A stretch of 45,865 nt of DNA from Thermoplasmatota archaeon (lineage in GTDB: Archaea; Thermoplasmatota; E2; UBA202; JdFR-43), in the NCBI GenBank assembly GCA_029258955.1, contig JAPDJT010000027.1, positions 1-45,865 of the forward strand, read 5' to 3'. A program made the translations under genes and the position numbers. Positions within the stretch are counted from its first letter, which is position 1. Each line of letters opens with the position of its first letter. Below, in pieces: positions 7,714 to 16,349 of the stretch. The notes under the pieces were generated by a model. That model did no database searches. It was given only the letters and a program-made list of their open reading frames with translations, and was not told the origin of the DNA.

Positions 7714-8783
7714 TCAAGCCCTAGAATGTCATTTATTAATTCAAGCAATCCCTTTATTTCTTGTATCTGCGTATCCCCCATATGAGCTATTCTAAATGTT
7801 TTTTCTTTTAGCTCCCCATATCCATTTGATATCCTTACATAATACTTAGCTAACTCATCTATTAATCCCTTTACAGAAATGTTTCTTGTATTCTTTACGC
7901 ATGTTAATGTTTTTGATTCGTATCCCTTCTCTGGATAAATATCAAAATATTTTCTTGCCCATTCCTGAACAATTTTTGCCATTTGTTCATGCCTTCTGAA
8001 TCTATTCTCCAATCCTTCTTCATTCAAAATATAGTCAAGCTGTGCATTTAATGCAAACATTTGAGAAATTGGAGGTGTTACTCTTGTTTGATTTTTCTGA
8101 TGATATTTATACATTAGAGGAATATTGAAATAATAGCTTCTTGGTGGAACTTCTTTTGCTCTTTCCAGCAATCTCTCGCTAATTGAAGCTACCGTTATAC
8201 CAGATGGAACAGCAAAACACTTTTGCACGCCTGCCAAACACATGTCTATGCCAAGCTTATCTACTTCTATTTTAACTCCTCCCATAGCAGAAACAGCATC
8301 TACAAAGAATAAGACATCATCAAATTTTTTAACAACTTTTGCAATTTCCTCCAGAGGATTCATCAAGCCAGTTGATGTTTCATTGAAAACAAGGGTAACA
8401 GCATCATATTCTCCTGTTGAAAGCTTTTCTTCAACCATCTCAGGCTTTATTGCTTTATCCCAATCTATGCTTAAAGCATCACATGGAACTCCATTCATTT
8501 TTGCAATTTCATGCCACCTTTTTGAAAATGCACCATTTACTAAATTCAAACATTTCTTCTTAACTCCATTTGTAACAGCAGCTTCCATTGCTCCTGTTGA
8601 TGATGAGGGAAATATAAGAACTGGATTCTCCGTATAAAGGACTTTTTGCAATTTTTCTTGCAACTCTTCATACAATTTCTTAAATTCTTGGGAGCGATGG
8701 TGAATTTGAGGTGTTGCCATTGCCTGCAAAATCTCCTCTCTTACTTCTGTTGGTCCCGGAGTAAATAATTTTAAATGTCTCAT
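7710..8783 (-). CDS. Class V aminotransferase (serine-pyruvate / alanine-glyoxylate type)
   Basis: A 357-residue PLP enzyme beginning KLFTPGPTEVREEILQAMA, the hallmark of the alanine-glyoxylate/serine-pyruvate aminotransferase family. Asp162 lies in FVDAVSAMGG and the PLP lysine is Lys188 in LAGVQKCFAVPSG. Relatives act on serine, alanine, phosphoserine or, in methanogens, in other amino-acid routes; the substrate is not decided by sequence. It is the first gene of a two-gene unit with the cyclo-ligase. The upstream 90 bases are AT-rich with no strong SD. Confidence 0.9.
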   Translation of the reverse strand: MRHLKLFTPGPTEVREEILQAMATPQIHHRSQEFKKLYEELQEKLQKVLYTENPVLIFPSSSTGAMEAAVTNGVKKKCLNLVNGAFSKRWHEIAKMNGVPCDALSIDWDKAIKPEMVEEKLSTGEYDAVTLVFNETSTGLMNPLEEIAKVVKKFDDVLFFVDAVSAMGGVKIEVDKLGIDMCLAGVQKCFAVPSGITVASISERLLERAKEVPPRSYYFNIPLMYKYHQKNQTRVTPPISQMFALNAQLDYILNEEGLENRFRRHEQMAKIVQEWARKYFDIYPEKGYESKTLTCVKNTRNISVKGLIDELAKYYVRISNGYGELKEKTFRIAHMGDTQIQEIKGLLELINDILGLE

Positions 8784-8872
8784 GGGTGGATATTATCAAT
8801 CTATACTTAAATTTTATCTAATGAGTTAAAGATTAGAATCCCATGCTGGGAGCGTAGTAGACTTAGCAATAC

Positions 8873-9076
8873 TTAATATGGAGAATAAATATTGGAATAA
8901 GGCGCTAGATAAGGCTGTGAAGGATCAGTATTTTGATTTTGTATGGGCATGTCTAACAATTTAGCGAACATATAGGAGACAAGGTCTCCCTCTGTAGTAT
9001 ATTTTTTCTCATCTTTTCCATAATCTTCCAAAATTTCTTCAATCGCTTTTTCAACTAATTTCTTTAATTTTTCCAT
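8873..9076 (-). CDS. Small hypothetical protein, possibly truncated
   Basis: From the ATG at 9076 the frame gives 67 residues starting MEKLKKLVEKAIEEILEDYG. An SD-like AAGGTGG lies five bases upstream, which favours this start over a further ATG 14 codons earlier. The segment YTTEGDLVSYMFAKLLDMP resembles a motif ('EgDlv.ylf..L') that I associate with the N-termini of longer uncharacterised archaeal proteins. The last 15 residues are polar, P/Y-rich and unlike that context, so the reading frame may be a decayed remnant of a larger gene. Function unknown. Confidence 0.4.
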   Translation of the reverse strand: MEKLKKLVEKAIEEILEDYGKDEKKYTTEGDLVSYMFAKLLDMPIQNQNTDPSQPYLAPYSNIYSPY

Positions 9077-9210
9077 TTTAACCACCTTATTTTTTCTCCA
9101 ATGTAACCTAACTTTCAAAAATAAAATGTCTCAAAAATTCCGTAAGATTTATATACTCACATCTCCCCTCCCCTGCTTTATAAACTATCATTGCATTTTA
9201 TTATCAAGTA

Positions 9211-9257
9211 AAAAGCCTGTGTATATAAAGCGCCCTAAGGTGGGCACACAGGCTTTT
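9211..9257 (+). promoter_or_regulatory. Strong inverted repeat with a TATA-like sequence inside, upstream of dnaG
   Basis: AAAAGCCTGTGT (9211-9222) and ACACAGGCTTTT (9246-9257) are perfect 12-base complements. Inside, GCCC (9232-9235) pairs with GGGC (9242-9245) around a six-base loop, leaving a nine-base bulge on the 5' side. TATATAAAG (9222-9230) falls within the structure. It could be a protein operator spanning the promoter of the dnaG operon, or a structured RNA. CCCTCCCCTC-type pyrimidine tracts flank it (9164-9175 and 9263-9277), and a T-run follows at 9279-9284. Confidence 0.5.
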
Positions 9258-9352
9258 GAGAGTCCCCTCCCCTCCCTCTTTTTTATACATAAATTTTTAA
9301 GCAGTAAGATTTTAATAACAATAGATATTAGCATTCATTCATATAGGAGGTG

Positions 9353-10498
9353 ATGTCATTGTCATTGGATCCTTCAGCAGCAAAATATCTGATAAAAGCA
9401 AAAATAAAGGTAGATGGGGTAGTTGATAAATCAGATGTAATTGGAGCTATATTTGGACAAACAGAAGGTTTGATGGGTGAAGAGCTTGATTTGAGGGATT
9501 TGCAGAAATCAGCGAGAATAGGAAGAATTGAGGTAGAGATAAAGCAAAGCGGCGGGAAAAGCGAAGGTGAACTTACACTAACATCAGCATTAGAAAAAGT
9601 AGAAACAGCTATAATTGCAGCAGGGATAGAGAGCGTAGACAGAATCGGTCCGTGTAAGGCGGAGATAAAAGTGGAGAAGGTTGAGGATATAAGAATTGCA
9701 AAAAGAAAGAGGCTTGTTGAAAGAGCAAAAGAAATATTGCAAGAAATGATTAAACAGAGTAAGGAAGAACTCCCGGATTTGACAGAAGAAGTGAGGCAAT
9801 CAGTGCAGATTGAGGAAATCATATATTATGGGCCGGAGCGCTTGCCTGCTGGACCAAATATTGAGAAAAGTGATGCGATTATAATTGTTGAAGGAAGGAA
9901 CGATGTTATCAATTTGCTGAGGCATGGAATCAAAAATGCTATAGCTGTAGAAGGAACGAGCATACCAAAGACAATTATTGATTTGTGTAATGAGAAAATA
10001 GCTACAGCCTTTGTAGATGGAGATAGAGGAGGAGAACTTGTGTTAAGGGAATTGCTTCAAGTAGCAGATATAGATTTTGTTGCAAGAGCTCCTCCAACGA
10101 GAGAGGTAGAAGAGCTTTCCTATAAGCTTATAATGAAGGCATTAAAAAATAAAGTGCCAGCAGAACAATACATGGAACAAATGGGGTGGAAGAAGGAGAA
10201 AAAGAAGGGAGGGGAATATGATAAATACAGGGAATTGCTGGAAGAAGTAAAAGGAAAGCACCAAGCTATTTTGCTGGATGAAAAAGGTGAGGAAATAAAG
10301 AGGGTTGAAACAGGAAAAATAATAGAAGAGATGGCAAAGGAAAAGCCAAAAATCATTGTATTTGATGGTATTGTCACCCAACGTCTTGTTGATAATGCCT
10401 ATGAAAATGGCGTTACCAAAATAATAGCAACTGCCTTAGGAGATGTAATTAAAATACCAAAATCTCTAAAAATTATAACTGAAAAAATGCTGGGATAA
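9353..10498 (+). CDS. dnaG: DnaG-type primase / exosome subunit
   Basis: The product (about 381 residues) has AAKYLIKAKIKVDGVVDKSD followed by FGQTEGLMGEELDLRDLQK, the archaeal DnaG N-terminus, and a Toprim domain with IIIVEGRNDVINLL (catalytic Glu) and AFVDGDRGGEL (Asp-x-Asp). Archaeal DnaG can synthesise RNA primers, and in several archaea it is a structural part of the RNA exosome. The SD is unusually complete (AGGAGGTGAT, 9345-9354) and overlaps the GTG/ATG at 9350/9353; the TTG at 9359 has better spacing, so the exact start is uncertain. It is the first gene of a tight operon with the iscU-like gene, one base downstream. Confidence 0.93.
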   Translation: MSLSLDPSAAKYLIKAKIKVDGVVDKSDVIGAIFGQTEGLMGEELDLRDLQKSARIGRIEVEIKQSGGKSEGELTLTSALEKVETAIIAAGIESVDRIGPCKAEIKVEKVEDIRIAKRKRLVERAKEILQEMIKQSKEELPDLTEEVRQSVQIEEIIYYGPERLPAGPNIEKSDAIIIVEGRNDVINLLRHGIKNAIAVEGTSIPKTIIDLCNEKIATAFVDGDRGGELVLRELLQVADIDFVARAPPTREVEELSYKLIMKALKNKVPAEQYMEQMGWKKEKKKGGEYDKYRELLEEVKGKHQAILLDEKGEEIKRVETGKIIEEMAKEKPKIIVFDGIVTQRLVDNAYENGVTKIIATALGDVIKIPKSLKIITEKMLG

Positions 10499-10499
10499 G

Positions 10500-11030
10500 A
10501 TGTATTCGAAAAAATTAATGGAGCATTTTTTGAATCCCCGCAATAAAGGAAAGCTTGAAGATGCAGATGCTGTAGGCAGGGTAGGCAATCCAGTTTGTGG
10601 AGATGTTATGCATATTTACATTAAAGTTAAGGATGGAAGGATAGAAAAAATAGGATGGGAAACTTTAGGATGCGCAGCAGCAATAGCAACATCATCTATG
10701 CTTAGCGAGTTAGCAAAAGGGAAAACACTGGAGGAGGCAATGAAAATAAGTAAAAAAGATATTGCTGATGCATTGGAAGGTTTACCTCCAATAAAAATGC
10801 ATTGCAGTAATTTGGCAGCGGAAGGATTGCATAAGGCAATAGAAAATTACCTGCATAAGGGCGAAAAAATAAAGGAATTGATGAAAGTTATGAGTAAAGA
10901 AGATGCTGAAGCTTTGTTTAAAGCAGGAATAACAAGCTTGGAAGAATTGAAAAAAGCTCCTATGGAAGAGATAGCAAATGCTGTAAGTAAAGAAGGACTA
11001 GAAAAAATAAGGAAATTTTTGAAGAAATGA
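10500..11030 (+). CDS. IscU/NifU-type Fe-S scaffold with C-terminal helix-hairpin-helix-like extension
   Basis: Residues 1-120 are an IscU scaffold: NPVCGD (Cys33, Asp35), GCAAAIATSS (Cys58) and MHCSNLAAEGL (Cys102 beside His101) are the three cluster-ligand cysteines and the conserved Asp. IscU assembles [2Fe-2S] clusters and hands them to apoproteins. Residues about 125-176 are an added basic segment with EALFKAGITSLEELKKAP, the pattern of a helix-hairpin-helix motif, which standard IscU (about 125-130 aa) lacks. No IscS cysteine desulfurase is nearby. It lies between dnaG and the cobalamin adenosyltransferase gene with a 1-base gap and an ATGA overlap. Confidence 0.85.
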   Translation: MYSKKLMEHFLNPRNKGKLEDADAVGRVGNPVCGDVMHIYIKVKDGRIEKIGWETLGCAAAIATSSMLSELAKGKTLEEAMKISKKDIADALEGLPPIKMHCSNLAAEGLHKAIENYLHKGEKIKELMKVMSKEDAEALFKAGITSLEELKKAPMEEIANAVSKEGLEKIRKFLKK

Positions 11031-11524
11031 AAGGTAAAATTTTTGTTTTGACTGGAGATGGAAAAGGAAAAACAACTTCTGCTTTTGGAATGGCTTTAAG
11101 AGCTGTTGGTCATAGAAAAAAAGTTGCAATTGTTCAATTTATGAAAAGTGGAGAGTATGGGGAAATAAAAGCAAAAGTTAATGGAATCGAAATCTATCAA
11201 TTTGGAAGAAAAGAATTTGTTTTTGAAGCTACTGAAGAAGATAAAAAATTGGCAAAGATGGCAATTGAAAAAGCTGAAGAATTGCTTAAAGAAAAGCCAT
11301 TTATGCTAATTTTAGATGAGATAAATGTTGCTTTGTGTTTCAAATTAATAAGCTTAGAAGATGTTTTGAAGCTTTTAGAAAAGAGAGGAGAAACGCATAT
11401 TGTACTTACTGGAAGAAAAGCCCCCCAAAAGCTTATTGAAATGGCAGATGTTGCAACAGAAATGAAAAAAATAAAGCACTACTATGACAAAGGACAAGAA
11501 GCAATAGAAGGACTGGAGTATTAG
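11027..11524 (+). CDS. CobA/BtuR-type corrinoid adenosyltransferase
   Basis: A 165-residue P-loop protein starting KGKIFVLTGDGKGKTTSAFG, with the atypical GDGKGKTT Walker A of ATP:co(I)rrinoid adenosyltransferases. AIVQFMKSGEYGE and LILDEINVAL (Walker B-like) are also family features. It transfers adenosine from ATP to the cobalt of corrinoids to give adenosylcobamide, and may serve salvage as well as synthesis. The ATG overlaps the stop of the iscU-like gene. No other cobamide genes are in the window. Confidence 0.92.
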   Translation: MKGKIFVLTGDGKGKTTSAFGMALRAVGHRKKVAIVQFMKSGEYGEIKAKVNGIEIYQFGRKEFVFEATEEDKKLAKMAIEKAEELLKEKPFMLILDEINVALCFKLISLEDVLKLLEKRGETHIVLTGRKAPQKLIEMADVATEMKKIKHYYDKGQEAIEGLEY

Positions 11525-11642
11525 TTGAGTTGAAATTTAAGATGCAATCTTTTTCAATAAAGCGCTTGGAGAACTCATGGACAGACTTCAACTTATAGAA
11601 TTTTTTGTATTGAAAACCGAAAACACAAAATTTTTTAATTCT

Positions 11643-11655
11643 GCTTATATAAAAT
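11643..11655 (+). promoter_or_regulatory. TATA-like box next to a strong hairpin
   Basis: GCTTATATAAAAT lies in the 179-base gap between the convergent corrinoid adenosyltransferase and pyrophosphatase genes, immediately before a 12-bp hairpin. No downstream ORF on the + strand fits, so its significance is unclear. Confidence 0.25.
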
Positions 11656-11657
11656 CG

Positions 11658-11704
11658 AGGTGCAAAGGAAAGAAGGCGAGAAATCGCCGTAATCCTTTGC
11701 ACCT
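11658..11704. terminator. Stable hairpin at the 3' end of the pyrophosphatase gene
   Basis: AGGTGCAAAGGA (11658-11669) pairs perfectly with TCCTTTGCACCT (11693-11704). An inner stem GGCGA/TCGCC carries a GAAA tetraloop (11680-11683), separated from the outer stem by a small internal loop. It abuts the hppA stop codon (11706-11704). It lies between convergent genes and could end or protect transcripts from both sides. There is no long T-run directly behind it, so a 3'-end stabiliser or small structured RNA are alternatives. Confidence 0.5.
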
Positions 11705-13677
11705 TATGCAAATTTTGCAAATAGTGGCAAGAATACCAAGCTAACTATTGACATTAATTTTATAAGTATGTTTAATGAAGGTCCAGCAGTATCTTTGCAA
11801 GGATCTCCAACAGTATCTCCTATTACTGCCGCCTTATGAGCAAAGCTTCCTTTTCCTCCTAAGTGTCCAGCTTCAATGTATTTCTTTGCGTTGTCCCATG
11901 CTCCACCTGCGTTGGCAAGGAATATTGCCAAAAGGAAGCCGGATGCTGTAGCTCCAGCAAGCAAACCAATTAATGCTTCTATCTTCCATAAGCCAACAAT
12001 AATTGGAATAGCGACTGCCAAGCTTGAAGGAAGAATCATTTCTTTTAATGCACCTTTTGTAGCTATTCTTACACATCTCTCATAATCTGGTTTTCCTTTT
12101 CCTTCGAGTATTTTATATTCTTTGAACTGCCTTCTGACTTCATTAACCATTTTATATGCTGCTCTTCCTACAGCCCCTATAGTTAAAGCAGAAAATAGGA
12201 AAGGAAGCATTGCTCCTATGAAAACCCCTGCAAGCAAATGAGGTTGAGTAAGCTCTATTTTTACTTCTCCTACCATTTCTTCTGCTTTACTTACAAATGT
12301 GAAAAGTAAAGCTAAGGCTGTTATTGCAGCAGAGCCAATTGCAAATCCTTTACCCATTGCAGCTGTTGTATTTCCAACAGCATCTAATGCTTCTGTTCTT
12401 TTCCTTATCTCTTCTCCAAGATTAGCCATCTCGGCGATACCAGCTGCATTATCTGCTACTGGTCCATAACAATCTGTAGCTAATGAGATGCCAAGTGTCG
12501 ATAACATACCTATTGCTGCCAAAGCGACTCCATAAAATCCTGCAAATTCATAAGCCATAACCATAGCAATGCATGTTGATATAACGGGTATAACTGTGCT
12601 AAGCATTCCCACTGACATTCCTTGCAAAATATCTGTAGCTGCTCCTGTCTCCGCTGCTTTGGCTATGCTTTGAGCTGGTTTTCTTTGCTCAGAAGTAAAG
12701 TATTCTGTTGACAATCCTATTACAATGCCATCAATTAAGCCAACTAATGTTGCATAAAATGGAGAGAAATTTTTGATAAGATAATGAGTAGTAATATAAG
12801 CAAATATGGCAAATAAAATTGCAGAGCCAAATAAGCCATTCCTCAATGCAGTATAAGGATTTTTTCCCCTTATAAAAACCATTGCTATAATCGAAGCTAC
12901 TATACCCAATGAAGCTATTAGAAGAGGATATAAGCTTGAATATGCATATGCAACTAATCCAGCTAATGTTATGGCGGAGATTATAGAATCAACATATGAC
13001 TCAAACAAATCTGCACCCATTCCAGCAACATCTCCAACATTATCTCCAACATTATCAGCAATAACGGCGGGATTGCGAGGGTCATCTTCTGGTATGCCTT
13101 CTTCAACTTTCCCTACTAAATCAGCGCCAACATCAGCTGACTTTGTATATATTCCCCCTCCTACCCTTGCAAATAAAGCTATGCTACTAGCACCAAATCC
13201 AAATCCAAATAAAATGCTTGCATCTTTATAAAGCAAATAAAAAATACTCACCCCTATAATGCCCAATCCAACTACACAAAGTCCCATGACAGCACCAGAA
13301 GAAAAAGCAATTAACAAACCGTCTCTTATTCCCTTTTTACTTGCCTCTGCTGTCCTTGCATTTGATTTTGTTGCTATTCTCATTCCAATATTCCCAGCTA
13401 AAGCAGAAAAAAATGCGCCTGTAAGAAAAGCTATTGCTGTTTGCCAAGGCATATCTGTATAAAAACTTGCAATGCTAAGCATGAAAACAACAATAACAAC
13501 AAATATTGCTATTATTTTGTACTCCTCATTTAAAAATGCTATTGCTCCTTTTTGTATAGCCTTCGATATCTCTCTCATTTTTTCTGTTCCTTCCGGCTTT
13601 CTTAAAATGAATGCTGACAATACTCCAGCTATAAAAATGGCAAGAAAGCCAGCCAGCAATGGAATGTAATCAAGCAT
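11704..13677 (-). CDS. hppA: Membrane-bound pyrophosphatase, K+-dependent signature
   Basis: The 657-residue product has about 16 hydrophobic segments and all catalytic loops: [36 protein letters not shown], and near the end [20 protein letters not shown]. It couples pyrophosphate hydrolysis to cation export across the membrane. The GNTTAA motif (Gly435-Ala440) has alanine at the position that is lysine in K+-independent enzymes, so this is expected to need K+. Whether it pumps H+ or Na+ I cannot decide. It is a single gene with a strong hairpin at its 3' end. Confidence 0.96.
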   Translation of the reverse strand: MLDYIPLLAGFLAIFIAGVLSAFILRKPEGTEKMREISKAIQKGAIAFLNEEYKIIAIFVVIVVFMLSIASFYTDMPWQTAIAFLTGAFFSALAGNIGMRIATKSNARTAEASKKGIRDGLLIAFSSGAVMGLCVVGLGIIGVSIFYLLYKDASILFGFGFGASSIALFARVGGGIYTKSADVGADLVGKVEEGIPEDDPRNPAVIADNVGDNVGDVAGMGADLFESYVDSIISAITLAGLVAYAYSSLYPLLIASLGIVASIIAMVFIRGKNPYTALRNGLFGSAILFAIFAYITTHYLIKNFSPFYATLVGLIDGIVIGLSTEYFTSEQRKPAQSIAKAAETGAATDILQGMSVGMLSTVIPVISTCIAMVMAYEFAGFYGVALAAIGMLSTLGISLATDCYGPVADNAAGIAEMANLGEEIRKRTEALDAVGNTTAAMGKGFAIGSAAITALALLFTFVSKAEEMVGEVKIELTQPHLLAGVFIGAMLPFLFSALTIGAVGRAAYKMVNEVRRQFKEYKILEGKGKPDYERCVRIATKGALKEMILPSSLAVAIPIIVGLWKIEALIGLLAGATASGFLLAIFLANAGGAWDNAKKYIEAGHLGGKGSFAHKAAVIGDTVGDPCKDTAGPSLNILIKLMSIVSLVFLPLFAKFA

Positions 13678-13720
13678 GAAAAAGGAAAGAAAAACATTAT
13701 TTTAATTTTTGCAAAAAGCA

Positions 13721-13851
13721 AAATAGCCATTGCCAGAAGATTGACTGTACATGAAAGAGAATCAATATGGCGAATCCATTTCATTTTGATTTCTCAGCAT
13801 TACCTAAATTATCTTCTTGCAGTATAGCAATGGCAACTACCTCTTTCATTT
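13721..13851. repeat. Palindromic intergenic element, copy 7 (divergent member)
   Basis: AATAGCCATTGCCAGAAGAT (13722-13741) and ATCTTCTTGCAGTATAGCAATGGC (13810-13834) are imperfect inverse copies, and CTCTTTCATTTATTT follows. The TTGCATGG core is not visible. It fills most of the 168-base gap upstream of hppA and overlaps the 3' end of the membrane protein gene by a few bases. Membership in the family is less certain than for other copies. Confidence 0.4.
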
Positions 13852-14505
13852 ATTTGATAAGCCTGAAAGCTCTCTTCTTTCAAGCATACCAAATGGCAAA
13901 TTTCTGTATGCAATGTAAAAAGCAAATAAAGAAGAAATGATGGCTAAAATGGGGAAGAAGGAATGATAAAATGATAAACTCGTAAATATCCAGAATGCCA
14001 AGCCAGATAAAACAGCATAAAAAAAGAATTTGAATTTATCTCCTCTTTTTATCCCTATTCCTATAAAAATGCCTGTTGCACATCCTAAAAATATAGCAGA
14101 GAATGGAAGTAGAAGAGGAAGAAAATTTTCTAAGCTTATTTCAAAACTTGCTCCTAATAAAAGAGGAGAGAATGTTGAAGCCATTCCTAAACCAACACCT
14201 GCTCCATATATTGGCAATCCTTTCTTTTCAAAGTATCTTGTATTTAATATAGCTACTTTTGCAAGTTGTTCCTGAACAGAAAAAAGCAATGAGAAAATTA
14301 TGATTGCATCTATGTATTTTAACATTTGGGAATAGAGAATCATCCCTTCTATTAAGTAAAGAATTGTGCCAACTGCCATTCCTATTATGAATGCAATTAG
14401 AATAATTTTTTCCTCAAATTTGCCTTCATATCCTCCCACTATAAAATAGAGGATAAAGAGAGAGGGAATTATTCCTAATGGAAGCAATAAAGTCGTTATC
14501 TCCAC
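13846..14505 (-). CDS. Multi-pass membrane protein, possibly PrsW-like
   Basis: A 219-residue protein with about seven hydrophobic segments. The stretch LFSVQEQLAKVAILNTRYFE followed by LPIYGAGVGLGMASTFSPLL recalls PrsW-type membrane proteases, where an EExxK/R motif precedes a 'YGa..GlGfa..En' helix. Here the acidic pair reads Glu-Gln, so either the resemblance is superficial or the protein is a non-catalytic relative. It is separated by a repeat copy from hppA upstream and by about 240 bases from the secreted protein gene, all on the minus strand. Confidence 0.55.
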   Translation of the reverse strand: MEITTLLLPLGIIPSLFILYFIVGGYEGKFEEKIILIAFIIGMAVGTILYLIEGMILYSQMLKYIDAIIIFSLLFSVQEQLAKVAILNTRYFEKKGLPIYGAGVGLGMASTFSPLLLGASFEISLENFLPLLLPFSAIFLGCATGIFIGIGIKRGDKFKFFFYAVLSGLAFWIFTSLSFYHSFFPILAIISSLFAFYIAYRNLPFGMLERRELSGLSNK

Positions 14506-14628
14506 ACTCTTAAACGAAATTCCATATAAAGCTTATTTGTAAAAACTTTATTTTTAAATTCATTAAAAATTAATGAAATACTATGGCAACCAATTATTTC
14601 TATGTAGTGTCAAAAATAAAAAAGGAGG

Positions 14629-16269
14629 TTAGAGACCAAGAACAAATGGTCCTATTATGAATCCATCTGCTGTTGCTGTTGAACCTCCAGCAGTAACAGT
14701 CACAGTTACTGGACCAATGCCAAATACCAAGCCAGAGCTTATTGTTGTTGATTGTCCTGCTGGAAGACTTGAAATAACTCCCTCTTTATGCTTTCCTATG
14801 AATACTAAGCCTTCCAAATCTATACTCCATGCAACATCTTTTGCATCTGCAGTTCCAACATTTGCTATTGTTGCCTTCACTCCAAATCCTCCCTGCACGC
14901 TTTCAACATTTATTATTGGCACTGCTCCAACAGTATCAAAATAAATATCCGCATTTCCATTTCTATTATCTGTCCATAGGGCACCAAGCTTGCATAAATC
15001 AGCTGTTCCTCTCTCTTCAATTACTGTGCCATCTGCATCATTTATTTTTACAGGCTCGTCCCATGTTGCTCCTCCATCTGTTGTTCTTGTTTGATATAAA
15101 TTGTCATCTTTTACAAATATGCATATTGCTTCATTCTCTCCTAAATGAACAACCTTTGGATACATTTCATCTGCAGGTGTATTTGCAATAATGCTTGTTT
15201 CAACTGTTTCGAGCCCATCTGAAGAATAGTAGCAAACAATATCTTTTCCATTCTCTCCTTCTACTTGAGAAACAATAATTACGTTATTATTGTGGGCTGA
15301 AATGTCAATATAGATATCATCTACGGATGTTGTTATATTCCCTCCCCCTATTTCTGGGTGTACTTGATAGCTATCATATGGTTCCCATGTTGAAAAGTCA
15401 AATTTGCTAAAGAGTATGTCATGTAAGCCAGTTTCTGGATTTAAATATGTCCATACAGGATATGCAATATGAGTAATTGGATCAATATCAACACTTGTTG
15501 ATGTTCCTTGTTCATAAGTAAATTCATCTCCTCCTGTTGACCATCTATAAATCCATGCCCATCCATCTTCAGTAAATTGATATGAGAAAAATGGTGTTTG
15601 TACTAAACCTGAGCCGTGATCTCCAATCATGGATGTACAACCCCATGACCAATCTTCTGCTCCATTATCACATCCAATATTGACATCTATGAAATTATAA
15701 TATCCATCTCCAACATCGCTCCAAGTCCAATATACCATGCTATATCCATTTTCAAAATCTGCTGGATTATTGCATTCCATTATATAAAGAGAGCTTCCAT
15801 CGTTATCAAGAGGATTTGGCACAAGTGTTCCAAAAAATCTTGTTCCTTCACCCCAATAATCTAAATCTGGATATTCTGGAGTTTCAATTTGCCAAGCTAT
15901 AGCATCTGTAGCCCATGTTTCACCGCCATCTGGCGAGTATGTAAACCATGCATTATATTCTCCAGTGTTATATACATCGCCTATAAATCCAATAAGTAAG
16001 TTGCCAGCATTATCATTTGCTATTGCTGGCTGTAATTCAGGACCCTCTCCAAAAGTCACTTGCACATCTTCTCCAAGAACATTTATTTTATGGGCTCTTA
16101 CCTTTTCATTAAATGGCATTGCCTTACTCATTTCCATATCTATTGATCTTATTCCTTTATGTAATTCCGCAATAACTTTGTATTCTGTGTCCTTTTTGTT
16201 AGCAATTGTCATTGTAGAAAATGTTGCTATTACTAACAAGCACACAACAATTGCAACTTTTCCTTTCAT
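14629..16269 (-). CDS. Secreted BNR/sialidase-like beta-propeller protein
   Basis: The product (546 residues from the ATG at 16269) has a signal peptide (KGKVAIVVCLLVIATFSTMT). The body carries repeats of the Asp-box kind: SPDGGETWATDAIAW near the N-terminus and TRTTDGGATWDEPVKINDAD later, with LGALWTDNRNGNADIYFD. These mark sialidase-like six-bladed propellers, which bind or cleave extracellular sugars; catalytic residues cannot be assigned. About 90 C-terminal residues (NVESVQGGFGVKATIANVG onward) resemble a CARDB-type adhesion domain. The earlier in-frame TTG at 16281 lies inside the SD (TTGGGGAGG), so the ATG eight bases after it is the better start. Confidence 0.75.
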   Translation of the reverse strand: MKGKVAIVVCLLVIATFSTMTIANKKDTEYKVIAELHKGIRSIDMEMSKAMPFNEKVRAHKINVLGEDVQVTFGEGPELQPAIANDNAGNLLIGFIGDVYNTGEYNAWFTYSPDGGETWATDAIAWQIETPEYPDLDYWGEGTRFFGTLVPNPLDNDGSSLYIMECNNPADFENGYSMVYWTWSDVGDGYYNFIDVNIGCDNGAEDWSWGCTSMIGDHGSGLVQTPFFSYQFTEDGWAWIYRWSTGGDEFTYEQGTSTSVDIDPITHIAYPVWTYLNPETGLHDILFSKFDFSTWEPYDSYQVHPEIGGGNITTSVDDIYIDISAHNNNVIIVSQVEGENGKDIVCYYSSDGLETVETSIIANTPADEMYPKVVHLGENEAICIFVKDDNLYQTRTTDGGATWDEPVKINDADGTVIEERGTADLCKLGALWTDNRNGNADIYFDTVGAVPIINVESVQGGFGVKATIANVGTADAKDVAWSIDLEGLVFIGKHKEGVISSLPAGQSTTISSGLVFGIGPVTVTVTAGGSTATADGFIIGPFVLGL

Positions 16270-16349
16270 CTGCCTCCCCAAAGAATAATATAAATTTTAT
16301 TAAAAATTTTTATGTCTTATGGGAGACATGATTAATTATTTCCATTTTA

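Noticed and set aside
8841-8872. tRNA-like CCCATGCTGGGAGCG segment
   Set aside because: No cloverleaf can be drawn around it and there is no T-arm consensus.
9126-9353. 75-codon ORF over the dnaG leader
   Set aside because: It runs through the inverted repeat and pyrimidine tracts, has no SD and no protein-like conservation pattern.
11433-11720. 95-codon minus-strand ORF across the corrinoid adenosyltransferase-pyrophosphatase gap
   Set aside because: It starts inside hppA in another frame, crosses the hairpin and ends inside the adenosyltransferase gene. One stretch (YKLKSVHEFSKRFIEKD) looks protein-like, but no family or start signal supports it.
14565-14615. Further copy of the palindromic element upstream of the membrane protein gene
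   Set aside because: Only TTAATGAAATACTATGGCAA resembles the family; the core and the second arm are missing.
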